Assembly (NCBI RefSeq): GCF_036858155.1
Contig: NZ_JAAEJX010000002.1
Coordinates: 1 to 64,000 of the forward strand
DNA length: 64,000 bases
Direction: 5' to 3'
Source: Liberibacter brunswickensis
Lineage (GTDB): Bacteria; Pseudomonadota; Alphaproteobacteria; Rhizobiales; Rhizobiaceae
This document shows positions 37,603 through 47,729 of the stretch, piece after piece. The notes below the pieces were generated by a model. That model had not been told where the DNA came from and made no database searches. It saw nothing but the letters and a program-made list of their open reading frames with translations. The position numbers were made by a program, and so were the translations under genes. Each line of letters opens with the position of its first letter. Position 1 is the first letter of the stretch.

Positions 37603-38688
37603 TCAATTGTAATTTATAAAAGGCATTAATTCTACTTTCTCATGTGATACGACCAAAACCTTAAATAATTCTCCCATACTTTTTTTATCGGAAGGACTTC
37701 CCACTAAACGTCTCACAGAATCTAACAGAACACCATTTCTTTTTGTCTTCCGAATAAGAGAGTATGCTCTTTGCCAAATTCCAAGCCCTTCTAAAAATCT
37801 TCCTTGAGTTACCAATCCATTTACATACAATCCATAAAGAATAGCAATTAAAGATAATCGCTGAAAATCCACATGACTAGTAAGATCTGCTTGCCCTGGA
37901 TTTATTAATGGAGAAATATATCTATGTCCTTTAACCGCCTGTAATGTATCACCAATACTAGATTGACAGTATCCATAATCAAAAATTATTGCTGTTCCGC
38001 CATAAGATGATAATCTATTAGAAATTGACTTCATTTCATTATCTCTATACGGAGATTCTTCAAATATCGTTCCAACACTACAATCAATACAAGAAAAAAA
38101 ATCTGATTCTATTGCATCATATCCTATACTAAAGAAAATGGAATCATGATTATCTATATCTATTACGCGTTCACGAATACCATTTTTTGTTATAATAAAT
38201 TGTTTAATTGGTAAACTATCAAAAAACTCATTAGCCAAAAGAAAAGTAAATCCTAAAGGAACAGTGTCAAGACTAATGCACCATTTTATCTTGTCTCCAT
38301 AAGATGAGAGATTTTTCTTTTGAAACAATGTAAGATTTTCACTATTTTCAACCATATATACCGATATAATAGAAAAAAAACTAGGTTTTAATTTGCTAAT
38401 TACACGCAGTATATCCAGCATCATTGTGCCTCTTCCTGGCCCTAATTCTATCAATCTGACACTATCTGGAGAACCATGTTGTTCCCATGCGCAAATTAAA
38501 AATATTGCTAACATTTCTCCAAAAATCTGACTTATTTCCGGCGAAGTAATAAAATCATTAAAAGGATTGCGTGTTTTATAGTAGCCAAACTCAGGGTCTG
38601 AAAGGCACAATGAGAAATATTGGTCAACAGTCATTTGACCATTTTTTTTAATAAGATTAACGATTTTCCTGGTTAATTCATCTTTCAA
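37603..38688 (-). CDS. MidA/NDUFAF7-family SAM-dependent methyltransferase (DUF185)
   Basis: 361 residues. It shows M-T-V-D-Q-Y-F-S-L-C-L-S-D-P-E-F-G-Y-Y near the start, the SAM loop L-I-E-L-G-P-G-R-G-T-M-M, and L-A-N-E-F-F-D-S-L-P-I-K-Q-F, all diagnostic for the family. Mitochondrial NDUFAF7 dimethylates an arginine of a complex I subunit during assembly; the bacterial target is unproven. The start is TTG at 38688 with AAGGAG five bases upstream. Its start lies 13 bp after lgt, so the two form an operon, the rhizobial order. Confidence 0.9.
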   Translation of the reverse strand: MKDELTRKIVNLIKKNGQMTVDQYFSLCLSDPEFGYYKTRNPFNDFITSPEISQIFGEMLAIFLICAWEQHGSPDSVRLIELGPGRGTMMLDILRVISKLKPSFFSIISVYMVENSENLTLFQKKNLSSYGDKIKWCISLDTVPLGFTFLLANEFFDSLPIKQFIITKNGIRERVIDIDNHDSIFFSIGYDAIESDFFSCIDCSVGTIFEESPYRDNEMKSISNRLSSYGGTAIIFDYGYCQSSIGDTLQAVKGHRYISPLINPGQADLTSHVDFQRLSLIAILYGLYVNGLVTQGRFLEGLGIWQRAYSLIRKTKRNGVLLDSVRRLVGSPSDKKSMGELFKVLVVSHEKVELMPFINYN

Positions 38689-38701
38689 GGGAACTCCTTA
38701 A

Positions 38702-39529
38702 TTATATGCGCAAAGACTTAATAAATAGAACAATACCACCTATGAAAAGGAATACCGATAATATCATTCCCATTGTCATCCAATCACCCAACAAGTACCC
38801 TAACTGATAATCTGGTTCGCGGAAAAATTCCATAACAAATCTAATAACAGCATAACAAATCGCAAAAGCACCTGATGTCATTCCTGGTTTTTTCAAAGAA
38901 CCACGATAAACCATCAAATTCATGATCAAGAAAATCAATAATCCTTCAGAAATAGCTTCATATAACTGACTAGGATGACGAGGGAAATTTCCTCCATTAG
39001 GAAAAATCATAGCCCATGGAACATTAGAAAATCTACCCCATAACTCGCCATTTATAAAGTTGGCAATACGCCCTAAAAATATTCCAACCGGAGCAGAAGT
39101 AGCTACAATATCTAAAAAAGAAAAAAAAGAAAAACAATAAATGCGTGACAATAAAAACATTGACACAATCGCACCTATTAATCCACCATGAAAAGACATT
39201 CCTCCTTCCCAAAGAAAAAATATGTGTAATGGAAAATTCCAAAATATCTTCCAATTATAAAAAATCACATACATAATGCGTCCACCGAGAATAATGCTGA
39301 TCGCTAACCAAAAAAAACAACTTTCTCTGCAATCACCCTCTTTATGAATAATATTCTGTTTATTTTGATCTTCCGTCCATAGAGAAGTCTTATTAAGTAA
39401 ATATGGTATGTACCAAATACCAAATAACATTCCAATTAAATAAGCCAATCCATACCAACGAATAGAAAAAAAACCTATTGATATTGCAATAGGATTTATA
39501 TTAGGATACGTTAAAACAGACCAAAGCAT
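38702..39529 (-). CDS. lgt: Prolipoprotein diacylglyceryl transferase
   Basis: 275 residues, about seven membrane helices. The Lgt signature appears as G-R-I-A-N-F-I-N-G-E-L-W-G-R, and the H-G-G-L loop as S-F-H-G-G-L-I-G-A. It moves diacylglycerol from phosphatidylglycerol to the lipobox cysteine, the first lipoprotein maturation step in the inner membrane. GGAGGAGATAAATAT precedes the ATG. Unlike lnt at 57.4 kb, its key residues are intact. First gene of the lgt-MidA unit. Confidence 0.96.
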   Translation of the reverse strand: MLWSVLTYPNINPIAISIGFFSIRWYGLAYLIGMLFGIWYIPYLLNKTSLWTEDQNKQNIIHKEGDCRESCFFWLAISIILGGRIMYVIFYNWKIFWNFPLHIFFLWEGGMSFHGGLIGAIVSMFLLSRIYCFSFFSFLDIVATSAPVGIFLGRIANFINGELWGRFSNVPWAMIFPNGGNFPRHPSQLYEAISEGLLIFLIMNLMVYRGSLKKPGMTSGAFAICYAVIRFVMEFFREPDYQLGYLLGDWMTMGMILSVFLFIGGIVLFIKSLRI

Positions 39530-39667
39530 ATATTTATCTCCTCCTATTTATTTCTATAATGCTATCTTAAAAATGCGACAAAAATTGCAATATAACTAAT
39601 TACTTGTGCCGAAAATAATAATACTATATACTTAGCACAATTGTTTTTTTATGTGCAGGATAATATA

Positions 39668-39952
39668 ATGATATTTAGATCAAACCAAATTTTTGAGCAA
39701 GCTTCTCGTCTAGCCAATTGCGCATCCGATGCAGTAAAAATTATATCCAAAGAAGCAGAAACTTTCGCTCAAGTAAAAATTCAGAAAACCTTAAACTCAA
39801 TGGGTGTGATAAGCTCAGAAGAAATCGAAAACATTAAAAGCGCAACCTCTTCTCTTCGAGAAGAGATTACATCCATTGATCAGCGCTTAGAAGCAATTGA
39901 AAAACAACTTACACAGCTTGAGTTATTGATAAATAAAAAAGAAAAAAAATAA
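39668..39952 (+). CDS. UbiK-like accessory factor (BMFP/YqiC family)
   Basis: 94 residues from ATG 39668; an earlier in-frame start at 39641 lacks a ribosome site. The sequence is one amphipathic part (I-F-E-Q-A-S-R-L-A-N-C-A-S-D-A-V) plus a C-terminal coiled coil (L-R-E-E-I-T-S-I-D-Q-R-L-E-A-I-E-K-Q-L). Members trimerise, bind membranes, and in gammaproteobacteria help aerobic ubiquinone synthesis. Divergent from lgt. AGGATAATATA precedes the start. Confidence 0.75.
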   Translation: MIFRSNQIFEQASRLANCASDAVKIISKEAETFAQVKIQKTLNSMGVISSEEIENIKSATSSLREEITSIDQRLEAIEKQLTQLELLINKKEKK

Positions 39953-40224
39953 CCTTTACGAAATAATACTAAAACCTATAAATTCATCAATAAGTCTAAC
40001 TGGAAGAGGTTATCTGGAACAGAGAAATACCCTTGAACTCCATCACATACAAAAATAAAGTCAACATATTTTTTAAAAAACAAAATTACCAAGATAATAT
40101 CTAAAATTTTTGATTTTTAAAATCCCTTCAAATTAAAAATACAATCTATGACAACACATAAAGATTATTGTTCCCGTATAATAATATCTTTTTCAAATAA
40201 CAAAAAACATAATATGAAAACCAA

Positions 40225-40301
40225 TGGTACGGTTGAGTGGATTCGAACCACCGACCTCAGGTGCCACAAACCTGCGCTCTAACCAGCTGAGCTACAACCG
40301 C
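40225..40301 (-). tRNA. tRNA-His (GTG), lacking G-1
   Basis: Minus-strand cloverleaf: anticodon stem CAGGT/ACCTG with loop TTGTGGC (anticodon GTG) and encoded CCA at 40225-40227. The acceptor begins GCGGTTG and ends CAACCGT, giving G1-U72, with A as discriminator. The base before position 1 is T, not G. This is the derived tRNA-His form of one alphaproteobacterial clade, which lost the otherwise near-universal G-1:C73. Confidence 0.96.
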
Positions 40302-40434
40302 ATATAAAATATATACTTCCACTATAATCATTGTTTACTGACTAATATTTAAATAAACGTATACTCTCATTCACTTAAAAAACAATATGTACAATTTCTA
40401 ACATCGCGTTAACCTTAATAATAAATTAACGTTA

Positions 40435-40995
40435 ATGAATACATATTTATACTTCCAGATCTTATACCTATCCCGTATTCTTAGATACATGTTGAGCAAG
40501 CGTCAACCCCCTTTTTATCACTTAAAATACACTGGATATAAAATGCTTATAACGCAATATCTTTACAAGGATAAAATCCTATATCTATGCAAAAGTTTGA
40601 TGCAAGATAAAGAGCTATTGTTTTTTGAAAATATACGTCTTGCCCAAAATTGGGAATATAATACATTATACAACAAGATTGCTCTTTGTACTAAAAGTTT
40701 GAATGAGTTGTTTTTGTTAATATGCAGATTATATAAATATATCTTTGTTCGCTCACAATTTTTTATTAGAAAAGCAAACAGTATACTTATATTTAAAACA
40801 TTTCACTTTATGTTTTATACGAAATTGGTATGCACATACAAAAATATAATTTTGTATAATGATAATGTGAAGTTTTTAATAATAGCAACATTATACTATA
40901 AGAACACAATTAAAATCCGACTACCTATTAATCGTAGAGATTATGAATTTACGATAATATATTTTAATCCTCCTCCAATACAAATAAAATTATAA
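40435..40995 (+). CDS. Doubtful orphan ORF, 186 residues
   Basis: An open frame of 561 bp, long for such AT-rich DNA. The product is rich in Tyr, Leu, Ile, Phe and Lys, has no clear membrane-helix periodicity, signal peptide or motif, and matches no family I know. No ribosome site precedes the ATG, and TTAACG-type short repeats surround it. It lies between tRNA-His and the PAS kinase gene. It may be a chance frame in 780 bp of otherwise empty DNA, or a decayed gene. Confidence 0.25.
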   Translation: MNTYLYFQILYLSRILRYMLSKRQPPFYHLKYTGYKMLITQYLYKDKILYLCKSLMQDKELLFFENIRLAQNWEYNTLYNKIALCTKSLNELFLLICRLYKYIFVRSQFFIRKANSILIFKTFHFMFYTKLVCTYKNIILYNDNVKFLIIATLYYKNTIKIRLPINRRDYEFTIIYFNPPPIQIKL

Positions 40996-41084
40996 CTAAT
41001 TTTATGGATACTTCTACTGAATGTGAAAACCATACGAACTAAAAAATTTCTAACCTAATATAGAAAATACCAAAGGTTCAAAGA

Positions 41085-43520
41085 ATGAGCATTGATTCTA
41101 TTATATCAAATCACAAAAATCTTGTAAGCAACTGTAAAGATAATGCAAAAAACAGCCTTGAAACAAAAAATTCAAAAATAATAAATAATTGCCAAGATCA
41201 TCTGGAAAAATCAAATTTTACAGATCAAAAACAACCAATCGAAATTGAGGCACAATATGCTGAAAATTTAGATTTATCAAATAAGTTTATATTTGATTCA
41301 ACGCCCCGTACGGTACGTTTTAAATGGAAAACAGACTCACACGGATATATACAAGAAATTTCAGAGGAACTATCAAAAACTATTGGAAATTATACATTAC
41401 AAATGATTGGTATGCGATTATGTGATATTAATCATATACTTCAAATTGATCCTAACAATCGTCTTGTTGACCTTTTAAAAAAACAAAATACTTGGTATGG
41501 CAAAAGCACAATATGGCCTATAGAAGGAACAGATTTACATGTACCTATCGATTTGGCTGCTCTGCCAATATATTCAAGAGATCGTGAATTTAATGGCTTC
41601 AAGGGATTTGGACTTGTGCACGTAAATAGAGTAGAAAAAGATTCACGTTCATTAGGAAAAATATTAGATGAAAAATTATCCTACTCACGTAACATAAAGA
41701 ATGGTATTTCTTCTTTTGATCAAGAAAGATTTGATTTATTATCTAATAAATCTTCTCAAATCAATAGTAGCATGCAAAAGAAAAATTCTTTTTTATCCGA
41801 ATGCCATCATGATAAAGAAGATATTTTGGAAATTATGAAATCTTCCTTGTCAAAAAATGAGGAATTATTTCTTAAACATCAAGGAAATCATCATACTATT
41901 AATTTAAATAAATATATAGATAAAAACTATTTTACTAATATTGAAAATCATAAGGAAGAAAGCACTGAAGATTTATTTCAATGCAATCACCCATCTTTGT
42001 CTGAGTATTTTGATGAAGGGGAAAATCTAACACCAGAAATCGTTGAAGCATGTCCAATACCTTTCTTGGTATCTTCATATGGAAATATATTTTACGCCAA
42101 TTCTTCTTTTCTACTTTTAACAAGATATAAGAGGATCAAAGATATAGAGATAGCTGGAGGTTTATCTACATTATTAAATGCTAAAAAATTATCAAAAAGT
42201 AATACAGTTGGATCTGTCATGCTATATTGTTCTGATGAAACATTAGTTCCTGTATCAGCTCGTTTACATACTATTAAGTGGAATGGAGAAAATTCACTTG
42301 CTATGACTTTTGTTCCTTTTGAAAAAAAAGAACAATTTTCGGAGAATATATCTCATAAAGAAAGAGATTCTGATTGCACAAATACGAATACTGATATGCG
42401 GAAAATGGAAATTGAAGTAATGCAATTGTGTTCAATTTTAGAATCAGCTTCTGATGGCATTGCTATTATAAATAGTGAAGGAATAATTGTTTCTGCTAAC
42501 AACGCAATAAGCAGGTTATTTAACTATTCCATACAAGATATACTCGAAAAACCATTTACAATATTTTTAGAAAACAACACTAAAAATGATATGCAGCATT
42601 ATCTTTCAGATATTGTGTCACTTAATCTAGGAAAAGTGCTAGATAAGGCGACATTCGGCCGCACAAAAGAAGGAACACTTATTTCAATACGCACTATAAT
42701 AAAAAAACTTCCTTGTTCTGACTGCTACTCTCTCATAATACACGATATTTCAGAATGGAAACAAGAGAGAAATGAATTGTCTCATGCTATAAAAAGAGCA
42801 GAAAAAGAGAATTCCCATAAAAGTGATTTTCTAGCACGTGTGAGCCATGAAATTCGCACTCCATTAACTGCTATAATAGGTTTTTCTGAAGCTATAAAAA
42901 ATCAAAGATTTGGACCTTTAGGAAGCCCTCGTTATGTAGAATATGCAAATTACATAGATAGATCTGGAAATCTTGTTCTTGATATTGTAAATGATCTCCT
43001 TGATATATCAAAAATTGAGTCTGGGAAAATGAACTTGCATTTTGAATCAGTATCTTTAAATGAAGCTGTTTCTGAAGCGATTTCTTTAGTACAATTATAT
43101 GCTAATGAAAAACGTATTATCATTCGTACTTCATTTTCTAATAATATTCCTCAAATATTCGCTGATATACGTTCTGTAAAACAAATAGTAATTAATATAT
43201 TGTCAAACGCGATTAACTTTACTCCTTCAGGAGGACAAATAATCATTTCAACCACATATACAAGCAATGAAGAGGTTATTTTACGCGTTAGAGATAACGG
43301 TATAGGAATGTCAAACTATGAATTAGAAAAAGCTATGAAACCATTTGGACAAATACCTAATTCTCAACAGGTAAGAGGAGAAGGAACAGGATTAGGATTA
43401 CCACTTGCCAAAGCAATGGTAGATGCTAATATGGGGAAATTTTATGTTTCTTCTACTCCTACAAAGGGAACTTTAATAGAAATTATTTTTCTTCCACACA
43501 AATTATACGATTATAATTAG
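41085..43520 (+). CDS. PAS-domain sensor histidine kinase, PdhS/PleC/DivJ type
   Basis: 811 residues with no membrane helix, so probably cytosolic. The first 300 residues are poorly conserved and polar. PAS-like segments lie at about 325-420 and 445-560. Then comes HisKA with phospho-acceptor His588 in V-S-H-E-I-R-T-P-L, and an ATPase domain with I-L-S-N-A-I-N-F-T, R-D-N-G-I-G-M and G-E-G-T-G-L-G-L. The H-box region G-F-S-E-A-I-K-N-Q-R-F-G-P-L-G and the D-I-V-N-D-L-L-D-I-S-K-I-E-S-G-K helix resemble Brucella PdhS and Sinorhizobium CbrA, which act on DivK. AAAGGTTCAAAG precedes the ATG. It converges with guaA. Confidence 0.88.
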   Translation: MSIDSIISNHKNLVSNCKDNAKNSLETKNSKIINNCQDHLEKSNFTDQKQPIEIEAQYAENLDLSNKFIFDSTPRTVRFKWKTDSHGYIQEISEELSKTIGNYTLQMIGMRLCDINHILQIDPNNRLVDLLKKQNTWYGKSTIWPIEGTDLHVPIDLAALPIYSRDREFNGFKGFGLVHVNRVEKDSRSLGKILDEKLSYSRNIKNGISSFDQERFDLLSNKSSQINSSMQKKNSFLSECHHDKEDILEIMKSSLSKNEELFLKHQGNHHTINLNKYIDKNYFTNIENHKEESTEDLFQCNHPSLSEYFDEGENLTPEIVEACPIPFLVSSYGNIFYANSSFLLLTRYKRIKDIEIAGGLSTLLNAKKLSKSNTVGSVMLYCSDETLVPVSARLHTIKWNGENSLAMTFVPFEKKEQFSENISHKERDSDCTNTNTDMRKMEIEVMQLCSILESASDGIAIINSEGIIVSANNAISRLFNYSIQDILEKPFTIFLENNTKNDMQHYLSDIVSLNLGKVLDKATFGRTKEGTLISIRTIIKKLPCSDCYSLIIHDISEWKQERNELSHAIKRAEKENSHKSDFLARVSHEIRTPLTAIIGFSEAIKNQRFGPLGSPRYVEYANYIDRSGNLVLDIVNDLLDISKIESGKMNLHFESVSLNEAVSEAISLVQLYANEKRIIIRTSFSNNIPQIFADIRSVKQIVINILSNAINFTPSGGQIIISTTYTSNEEVILRVRDNGIGMSNYELEKAMKPFGQIPNSQQVRGEGTGLGLPLAKAMVDANMGKFYVSSTPTKGTLIEIIFLPHKLYDYN

Positions 43521-43653
43521 GCGATACTATTAGATAATTCAATAATTTAAAATTTAACTTTATATCCGTATTAAATAAATAATAGACGTGTGGTGTGTGA
43601 TGTTTTTGAGAAAAATAGACATTATTGGAATTAATTATTGCTGGAACAAGACA

Positions 43654-45216
43654 TTATTCCCATTCAATAGTTGCAGGTGGCTTAGATGTAATATCATATA
43701 CAACTCTATTAATTCCCTTTACTTCATTAACTATTCTCGTAGAAACTTGACTCAAAAATTTCATATCGTGATGATAGAAATCAGATGTCATTCCATCTAT
43801 TGAAGTAACAGCTCTTAAAGAACATACATTCTCATATGTACGATCATCCCCCATTACTCCTACTGTTTTAACAGGTAATAATACAGTAAATGCTTGCCAA
43901 ATTTCACGATAAATACCAGCTTTATAAATCTCTTCACAATATATAGCATCAGATTCACGCAACGCTTCTATCTTTTCCTTAGTAACTTCTCCAATACAGC
44001 GAATAGATAAGCCAGGCCCTGGACATGGATGACGTTCTATAAAAGTATCAGGCAACCCTAAATCCTTTCCAAGAAGACGCACCTCGTCTTTAAAAAGCTC
44101 TTTTAGAGGCTCCACAAGCTTCATATTCATTCTTTCAGGCAATCCTCCCACATTATGATGCGATTTAATAACAGATGTAGGACCACCAAAAAAAGAAATA
44201 CTTTCTATAACATCAGGATATAAAGTTCCCTGTCCGAGAAATTTTACACCTCCTATTTTTCTTGCCTCTTCCTCAAAAACTTCTATAAATAATTTTCCTA
44301 TAATTTTCCTTTTATCTTCTGGATCAATAATATTTTTTAGTTTTTTCATAAATATATCTGAGGCATCTACAACTACCAGGGGAATATTTGGATAATTTTT
44401 AAATAAGTTAGAGACATAATCTACTTCATTTTTACGCATGAATCCATGATCAACAAGCACACATGTAAGATTTTCTCCAATAGCTTCATAGATTAAAAAG
44501 GCAGCTACAGTAGAATCAACTCCTCCTGATACTGCGCAAATAACACGATCATTTCCTACTTGTTCTTTGATACGGGATACCATATCCTTGCGATAAGAAG
44601 ACATAATCCAGTCATCTTTGATACCAGCAATATGATGGACAAAGTTAGCTATTAATTGAGATCCTCCTTCTGTATGGATAACTTCTGGATGGAATTGAAC
44701 AGCATAATATTTTCTCTTCTCATCTGCGATAAAAGCAAAAGGTGTACTATCTGATGATGCGATTACATCAAATCCTTTTGGAATACTCTCTACTTGATCA
44801 CCATGACTCATCCAAACCTGCTGCCTGGAACCTTTTTCCCACATTCCTCTTAACAATGAACAATCTTTTTTTATCTCAATAAAAGCACGACCAAACTCTC
44901 GATTGTAAGAGTTTTTCATCTTTCCTCCAAGAGACTTACATATAATCTGCTGCCCGTAACAAATTCCAAGCACAGGAACATTTGAATCTAAAATCTCTTG
45001 TGGGATCCGAGGACTGTCAATATTCAAAGAAGAAGCAGGACTTCCTGATAAAATAATGGCTTGAGGACTTTGATCTCTAAAATAATCCAATGCACTTTTA
45101 AAGTCTACTACTTCGCAATAAACTTTATTTTCACGTACACGACGTGCAATCAATTGAGTAAATTGACTTCCAAAATCAATAATAAGAACTTTGCTTGTTT
45201 TTTTTATATTTTGCAT
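43654..45216 (-). CDS. guaA: GMP synthase (glutamine-hydrolysing)
   Basis: 520 residues. The class I glutamine amidotransferase domain has L-G-I-C-Y-G-Q-Q (catalytic Cys) and Q-F-H-P-E-V (His, Glu); the ATP-pyrophosphatase has S-G-G-V-D-S-T-V; the dimerisation domain ends I-E-W-E. It converts XMP to GMP with glutamine and ATP. It lies opposite the kinase gene, 133 bp from its end. guaB is not in the window. Confidence 0.97.
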   Translation of the reverse strand: MQNIKKTSKVLIIDFGSQFTQLIARRVRENKVYCEVVDFKSALDYFRDQSPQAIILSGSPASSLNIDSPRIPQEILDSNVPVLGICYGQQIICKSLGGKMKNSYNREFGRAFIEIKKDCSLLRGMWEKGSRQQVWMSHGDQVESIPKGFDVIASSDSTPFAFIADEKRKYYAVQFHPEVIHTEGGSQLIANFVHHIAGIKDDWIMSSYRKDMVSRIKEQVGNDRVICAVSGGVDSTVAAFLIYEAIGENLTCVLVDHGFMRKNEVDYVSNLFKNYPNIPLVVVDASDIFMKKLKNIIDPEDKRKIIGKLFIEVFEEEARKIGGVKFLGQGTLYPDVIESISFFGGPTSVIKSHHNVGGLPERMNMKLVEPLKELFKDEVRLLGKDLGLPDTFIERHPCPGPGLSIRCIGEVTKEKIEALRESDAIYCEEIYKAGIYREIWQAFTVLLPVKTVGVMGDDRTYENVCSLRAVTSIDGMTSDFYHHDMKFLSQVSTRIVNEVKGINRVVYDITSKPPATIEWE

Positions 45217-45353
45217 TATACACTTTCATATTTGATAGAATTACAGCCAAGCAATTCATCTATTTGAAAAAATATCAATTTCGGAAACTACTCAATATCA
45301 ACATTTATTTATATGTAAATACAATAAAAAATTTTACAATGATTAATTTCAAT

Positions 45354-46925
45354 TCAACTATCTAAATTTTGCAATCCACTAATTTTTACACGATCAATAT
45401 TATGACCATCTAGCTTTATAATCTCAAATTTTAGATTCATATCCATAAAAACCTCTTTTTCTTGAGGTAAGTGACCAAGCTTCCAAAGAATAAATCCAGC
45501 TAAAGTCGAGTATCTATCATATTGATCTACCAAATCAACACCAAATAATTTAGATGCATACCGTACATCAACCCAACCATCAACAGTCAAAGACCCATCT
45601 TCTTCTACAGTAATATCAAGCTTCTTATCATCTTCATCGGGAAACTCCCCTGCAATAGCTTCCAAAATATTAGCAGGCGTAATCATCCCTTCCAAAACAC
45701 CATATTCATCTAAAACCATAACAAAAGTCTGTGAAGACTTACGCAAACGTTCCATTAATTTTAAAACACTGATATTCTCGTGAACAACTAAAGGTTTTCT
45801 AATAGATCTTTTCAAATTTATAGAACCTTCTTCAACAAAATCTCTCAACAGATTTCGTGCGGATACTATTCCAATAAAATTATCTAAACTTCCTTCAGCA
45901 ATTGGGAATCTTGAATGCCCTAATTTAAGAATTTTCCATTGTAAATCTTTATCAAAAGAATTTACATCAAGCCATACAATATCAGTACGAGGAGTCATAA
46001 TGGATTTTGCTGGTCGATCAGCAAGAGTTAAAACACTTTGAACCATATCTTTTTCCTGTTCTGATATTATTTGCTTTTCATGCGGTGAAAATGTTAAAGC
46101 ATCAGAATTGATATTGAAACACTGAGATTTTATAGGTTTCCCTCCTAGTAAACGCAACACAGCATCAGCAGTTCTCGCCCTCAAACGTGATGTAGACATA
46201 AGTCGTTCGCGATTACGTCTCGCTAATTGATTGAAAAATTCAATAACACCAGAAAAACTAATAGCAGTGTAAATGTATCCCTTGGGAATATCAAAGTGTA
46301 ATCCTTCGATAATAAGCAAGAAACCAATCATCAATAAAAATCCAAGACAAAGTATAACGACTGTAGTATGCCTTGAAATATAACTTATAATTGGCTTAGA
46401 CACCGCCATCATCATTGAAGTAGACACAACTACTGCAATAGCCATGACGGAAAAATGTTGAACCATACCAATAGCAGTCACTACGCTATCTAAAGAAAAA
46501 ACAAGATCTAAAACGACGATTTGTAGAGCAATTACTTGCCAAGAAACAGGGCTGACAAATTTATGTTTTTTGTCAAAACCATCCCCTTCTAATCGTTCAT
46601 GCAGCTCTATAGTTCCCTTGAATAACAAAAAAAAACCACCAACAACCAATATAATATCACGTACGGAAAACGACAATCCTTTGAAGAAAAACAACGGCTG
46701 CTGGAACATCACTATCCAATAAGATATAGATGCAAGTAGAGCAATCCGAGTTATCATTGCAAAGGCCAGCCCAAATACAAGAGCTTTTCCCCTTTGAGCA
46801 ATAGGCAATTTCTCTGTTAATAGTGTGATAAATATTAGATTATCTATACCAAGAACAAGCTCAAGGGCTATCAGAGTAGAAAGACCAATCCATACGTAAT
46901 AATCGTATATCCAACCAAAAAACAT
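45354..46925 (-). CDS. TerC-family membrane protein with CBS and CorC/HlyC domains
   Basis: About 523 residues from the ATG at 46925 (a TTG one codon earlier is less likely). Residues 1-240 are a TerC-type domain of about seven helices with acidic membrane motifs E-L-V-L-G-I-D-N-L-I-F and D-L-V-F-S-L-D-S-V. A paired CBS segment follows (S-I-M-T-P-R-T-D-I-V-W-L; V-M-V-L-D-E-Y-G-V-L-E-G-M-I-T) and a CorC_HlyC domain ends the protein. TerC proteins are linked to manganese or calcium export and metalation of secreted proteins; the CBS pair may sense adenylates. The transported ion is inferred only. Confidence 0.88.
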   Translation of the reverse strand: MFFGWIYDYYVWIGLSTLIALELVLGIDNLIFITLLTEKLPIAQRGKALVFGLAFAMITRIALLASISYWIVMFQQPLFFFKGLSFSVRDIILVVGGFFLLFKGTIELHERLEGDGFDKKHKFVSPVSWQVIALQIVVLDLVFSLDSVVTAIGMVQHFSVMAIAVVVSTSMMMAVSKPIISYISRHTTVVILCLGFLLMIGFLLIIEGLHFDIPKGYIYTAISFSGVIEFFNQLARRNRERLMSTSRLRARTADAVLRLLGGKPIKSQCFNINSDALTFSPHEKQIISEQEKDMVQSVLTLADRPAKSIMTPRTDIVWLDVNSFDKDLQWKILKLGHSRFPIAEGSLDNFIGIVSARNLLRDFVEEGSINLKRSIRKPLVVHENISVLKLMERLRKSSQTFVMVLDEYGVLEGMITPANILEAIAGEFPDEDDKKLDITVEEDGSLTVDGWVDVRYASKLFGVDLVDQYDRYSTLAGFILWKLGHLPQEKEVFMDMNLKFEIIKLDGHNIDRVKISGLQNLDS

Positions 46926-47291
46926 CAAATCAAATTATAAAGTATCAGATGACGTAAACAACTGTATGTCATCCAATTTACCCCCCTTAAATTTAAATAC
47001 CTTGGATAGAAAAATTAACCTTCATAGAAATCATATCCAGGAAAATATTCGAAAACTATAAACCAATTAAACTTTCAAGAATAAGAGGATATATCCAGCG
47101 AACAGCTATAGCTTGAATCATATAATAGATGTTTTACTTCAAAATAAAAAAAATGCAATATCCCTTTTATTATCAGGAATAAAACATTTTATATTCCCTA
47201 CAAATACCATGCTGTAATTGTTGTTTTCACGATTAATATTATATAGATGTTATCGAATCTATTTTAAACAATCTATAGAAAGGCAATATTT
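46926..47291. other. AT-rich divergent intergenic region, nothing recognised
   Basis: About 365 bp between the TerC-type gene and fdxA. It has no open frame. Only the fdxA ribosome site (AAAGGCAAT) is identifiable with confidence. Confidence 0.45.
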
Positions 47292-47630
47292 ATGACATAC
47301 GTAGTCACTGAAAATTGCATTTTGTGTAAGCACACAGATTGCGTAGAAGTTTGTCCAGTAGACTGTTTTTATGAAGGAGAAAATTTCTTAGTTATAAATC
47401 CAGACGAATGTATCGACTGCGGAGTATGCGAACCTGAGTGTCCTGTTGATGCTATCAAATCTGATACAGAGCCAGGATTAGAAATGTGGTTGAAAATAAA
47501 CTCAGATTATTCTACTCAATGGCCTAATATTACAATAAAAAAAGAAAGCCTTCCTACCGCCGATGAAATGGATGGAATTCCACAAAAATATAAAAAGTAC
47601 TTTTCCCCTAAACCTGGAAAAAATATATAA
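47292..47630 (+). CDS. fdxA: 7Fe ferredoxin (3Fe-4S plus 4Fe-4S)
   Basis: 112 residues. Cysteines fit the seven-iron pattern: Cys9, Cys17 and Cys50 for the 3Fe-4S cluster; Cys21, Cys40, Cys43 and Cys46 for the 4Fe-4S cluster. The C-terminal extension of about 50 residues is usual for FdxA. It is a small cytosolic electron carrier whose partner is not evident. AAAGGCAAT precedes the ATG. carD follows 300 bp on, the order seen in rhizobia. Confidence 0.95.
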   Translation: MTYVVTENCILCKHTDCVEVCPVDCFYEGENFLVINPDECIDCGVCEPECPVDAIKSDTEPGLEMWLKINSDYSTQWPNITIKKESLPTADEMDGIPQKYKKYFSPKPGKNI

Positions 47631-47701
47631 ATTGCTGATATCAAAATAACAATAACTTTAACTATTTATACATTATTTTATGTATTGAGAAAAGTTAATT
47701 C

Positions 47702-47729
47702 TTGATTAGGATATATTTTCTGATATAAT
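47702..47729 (+). promoter_or_regulatory. Strong sigma-70-type promoter for carD
   Basis: TTGATT (47702-47707), 16-base spacer, TATAAT (47724-47729), with an extended -10 TGA just before it. The start would be near 47736, leaving an untranslated leader of about 190 bases before carD. Confidence 0.65.

Noticed and set aside
43588..43803. Plus-strand 71-codon frame after the kinase gene
   Set aside because: Most of it is antisense to the conserved C-terminus of guaA and it has no ribosome site.
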